This document shows positions 63,487-64,000 of a stretch of 64,000 nucleotides of DNA, piece after piece. The notes beneath the pieces are model-generated. The model was not told the origin of the DNA, ran no database searches, and worked only from the letters and a program-made list of their open reading frames with translations. Origin of the DNA: Mesorhizobium sp. M7A.F.Ca.US.008.03.1.1. GTDB taxonomy: Bacteria; Pseudomonadota; Alphaproteobacteria; Rhizobiales; Rhizobiaceae. Both the position numbers and the translations under genes were made by a program. Position 1 is the first letter of the stretch; each line of letters begins with the position of its first letter. Where the stretch lies: positions 171,905 to 235,904 of the forward strand of contig NZ_RZRU01000008.1 of the NCBI RefSeq assembly GCF_003997495.1. Reading direction: 5' to 3'.

Positions 63487-64000
63487 ATGTTTGAAGTCGG
63501 CTGGACCGAAATGCTGGTCATCGCGATCGTCATGATCGTGGTCGTCGGACCCAAGGATTTGCCCAATATGCTGCGCACCTTCGGCCGCACGACGGCGAAG
63601 CTGCGCGCCATGGCGTCCGACTTCCAGAAACAGTTCAACGAGGCGCTGAAGGAAGCTGAGCTCGACGACGTCAAGAAGTCAGTCGACGAACTCAGGGGCC
63701 TCAGCCCGATGGCCGAGATCAGGAAGCAGCTCAATCCGTTCGAACAGGCCGCGGCCGACGTTCGCTCCGGCGTCGATGCGGCGATGAAGCCGAAGCCTGC
63801 GGATGATCCGGCAACACCTGCCGCTTCGACCCCGCAGGCGGCCGAGCCATTGAAGAACGGTGCAACGACCATGCCTGGCGTCAACGGGCCGGAAGCAGCG
63901 CCAGCAGCGCCGATTTTCCCGGCAATGACCGACGAATCGGTGGTGACGTCATCAGTGCTGGCGGCACCTGTTGCGGCGCCGAAGGCGTCTGCGGCGAAGA
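63487..64000 (+). CDS. tatB: Twin-arginine translocase subunit TatB (incomplete at window end)
   Basis: The first 171 residues are present; the gene continues past the window. The N-terminus, MFEVGWTEMLVIAIVMIVVVG, with the conserved Glu-8 and PKDLP, is TatB. An amphipathic helix (MLRTFGRTTAKLRAMASDFQ) and a long Pro/Ala-rich tail follow, the latter usual in rhizobial TatB. TatB with TatC recognises signal peptides; tatC is expected just beyond. Confidence 0.95.
   Translation, partial: MFEVGWTEMLVIAIVMIVVVGPKDLPNMLRTFGRTTAKLRAMASDFQKQFNEALKEAELDDVKKSVDELRGLSPMAEIRKQLNPFEQAAADVRSGVDAAMKPKPADDPATPAASTPQAAEPLKNGATTMPGVNGPEAAPAAPIFPAMTDESVVTSSVLAAPVAAPKASAAK

Overview
The window reads as a GC-rich chromosome segment of a rhizobial alphaproteobacterium, most likely Mesorhizobium or a close relative in the Phyllobacteriaceae. 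This rests on the gene repertoire (RirA, HmuP/HmuQ haem proteins, a ROSE-controlled small heat-shock protein, ExoR, a PopZ/DUF2497 protein, DUF982) and on short interspersed repeats typical of that group. No taxonomic search could be run. I see no phage, transposase, integrase or CRISPR array; the region is mostly core chromosome, with one stretch of small orphan genes next to a tRNA.

Layout. 0-3.6 kb: PutA proline catabolism. 3.7-12.8 kb: a complete haem-iron locus. Leftward run the outer-membrane receptor HmuR, a small secreted protein, TonB and a haem-degrading monooxygenase; rightward run HmuP, HmuS and the ABC importer HmuTUV. The locus is followed by the iron regulator RirA, so haem capture, energised transport, haem breakdown and iron sensing lie together. 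13-24.6 kb: a metabolic and efflux stretch (DUF445 protein, phasin, MaoC hydratase, two MFS exporters including a CmlA/FloR-like one, a LysR regulator, a MocR regulator divergent from an EamA exporter, an alcohol dehydrogenase, and an isomerase/hydrolase pair for ring-cleavage products). 24.7-29.3 kb: signalling genes: a LuxR-type response regulator, an SRPBCC protein, and a hybrid kinase paired with a FIST sensor, resembling the NosP-NahK nitric-oxide module. 29.5-33.4 kb: a form II CO-dehydrogenase-like molybdenum hydroxylase in S-L-M order, with the same palindromic repeat in both gene junctions. 33.6-36.5 kb: acyltransferase, GNAT, CutC and a cupin. 36.6-40.4 kb: Hsp20 behind a ROSE thermosensor, small hypothetical and stress-associated proteins, and tRNA-Asn. 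40.8-48.9 kb: tRNA-Cys, a PCMT-like methyltransferase, TolC, PopZ, ValS and a FadL-like porin. 49.2-53.7 kb: IlvD overlapping ExoR, XthA, a VOC protein and ErpA. 53.8-64 kb: a housekeeping run of Dgt, ArgS, a large acidic SPOR protein, NagZ, ScpA, ScpB, TatA and the start of TatB, which leaves the window incomplete.

The points most worth following are the NosP/NahK-like pair, the repeat-flanked form II Cox operon, the unexplained four-cysteine secreted protein inside the haem locus, the Irr-box-like palindrome upstream of rirA, the ROSE element, the perfect 29-bp palindrome before the acyltransferase, and the tandem operator-like repeat before the SRPBCC gene. Most are new instances of known themes. 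I did not find clear evidence of a wholly undescribed multi-gene system.
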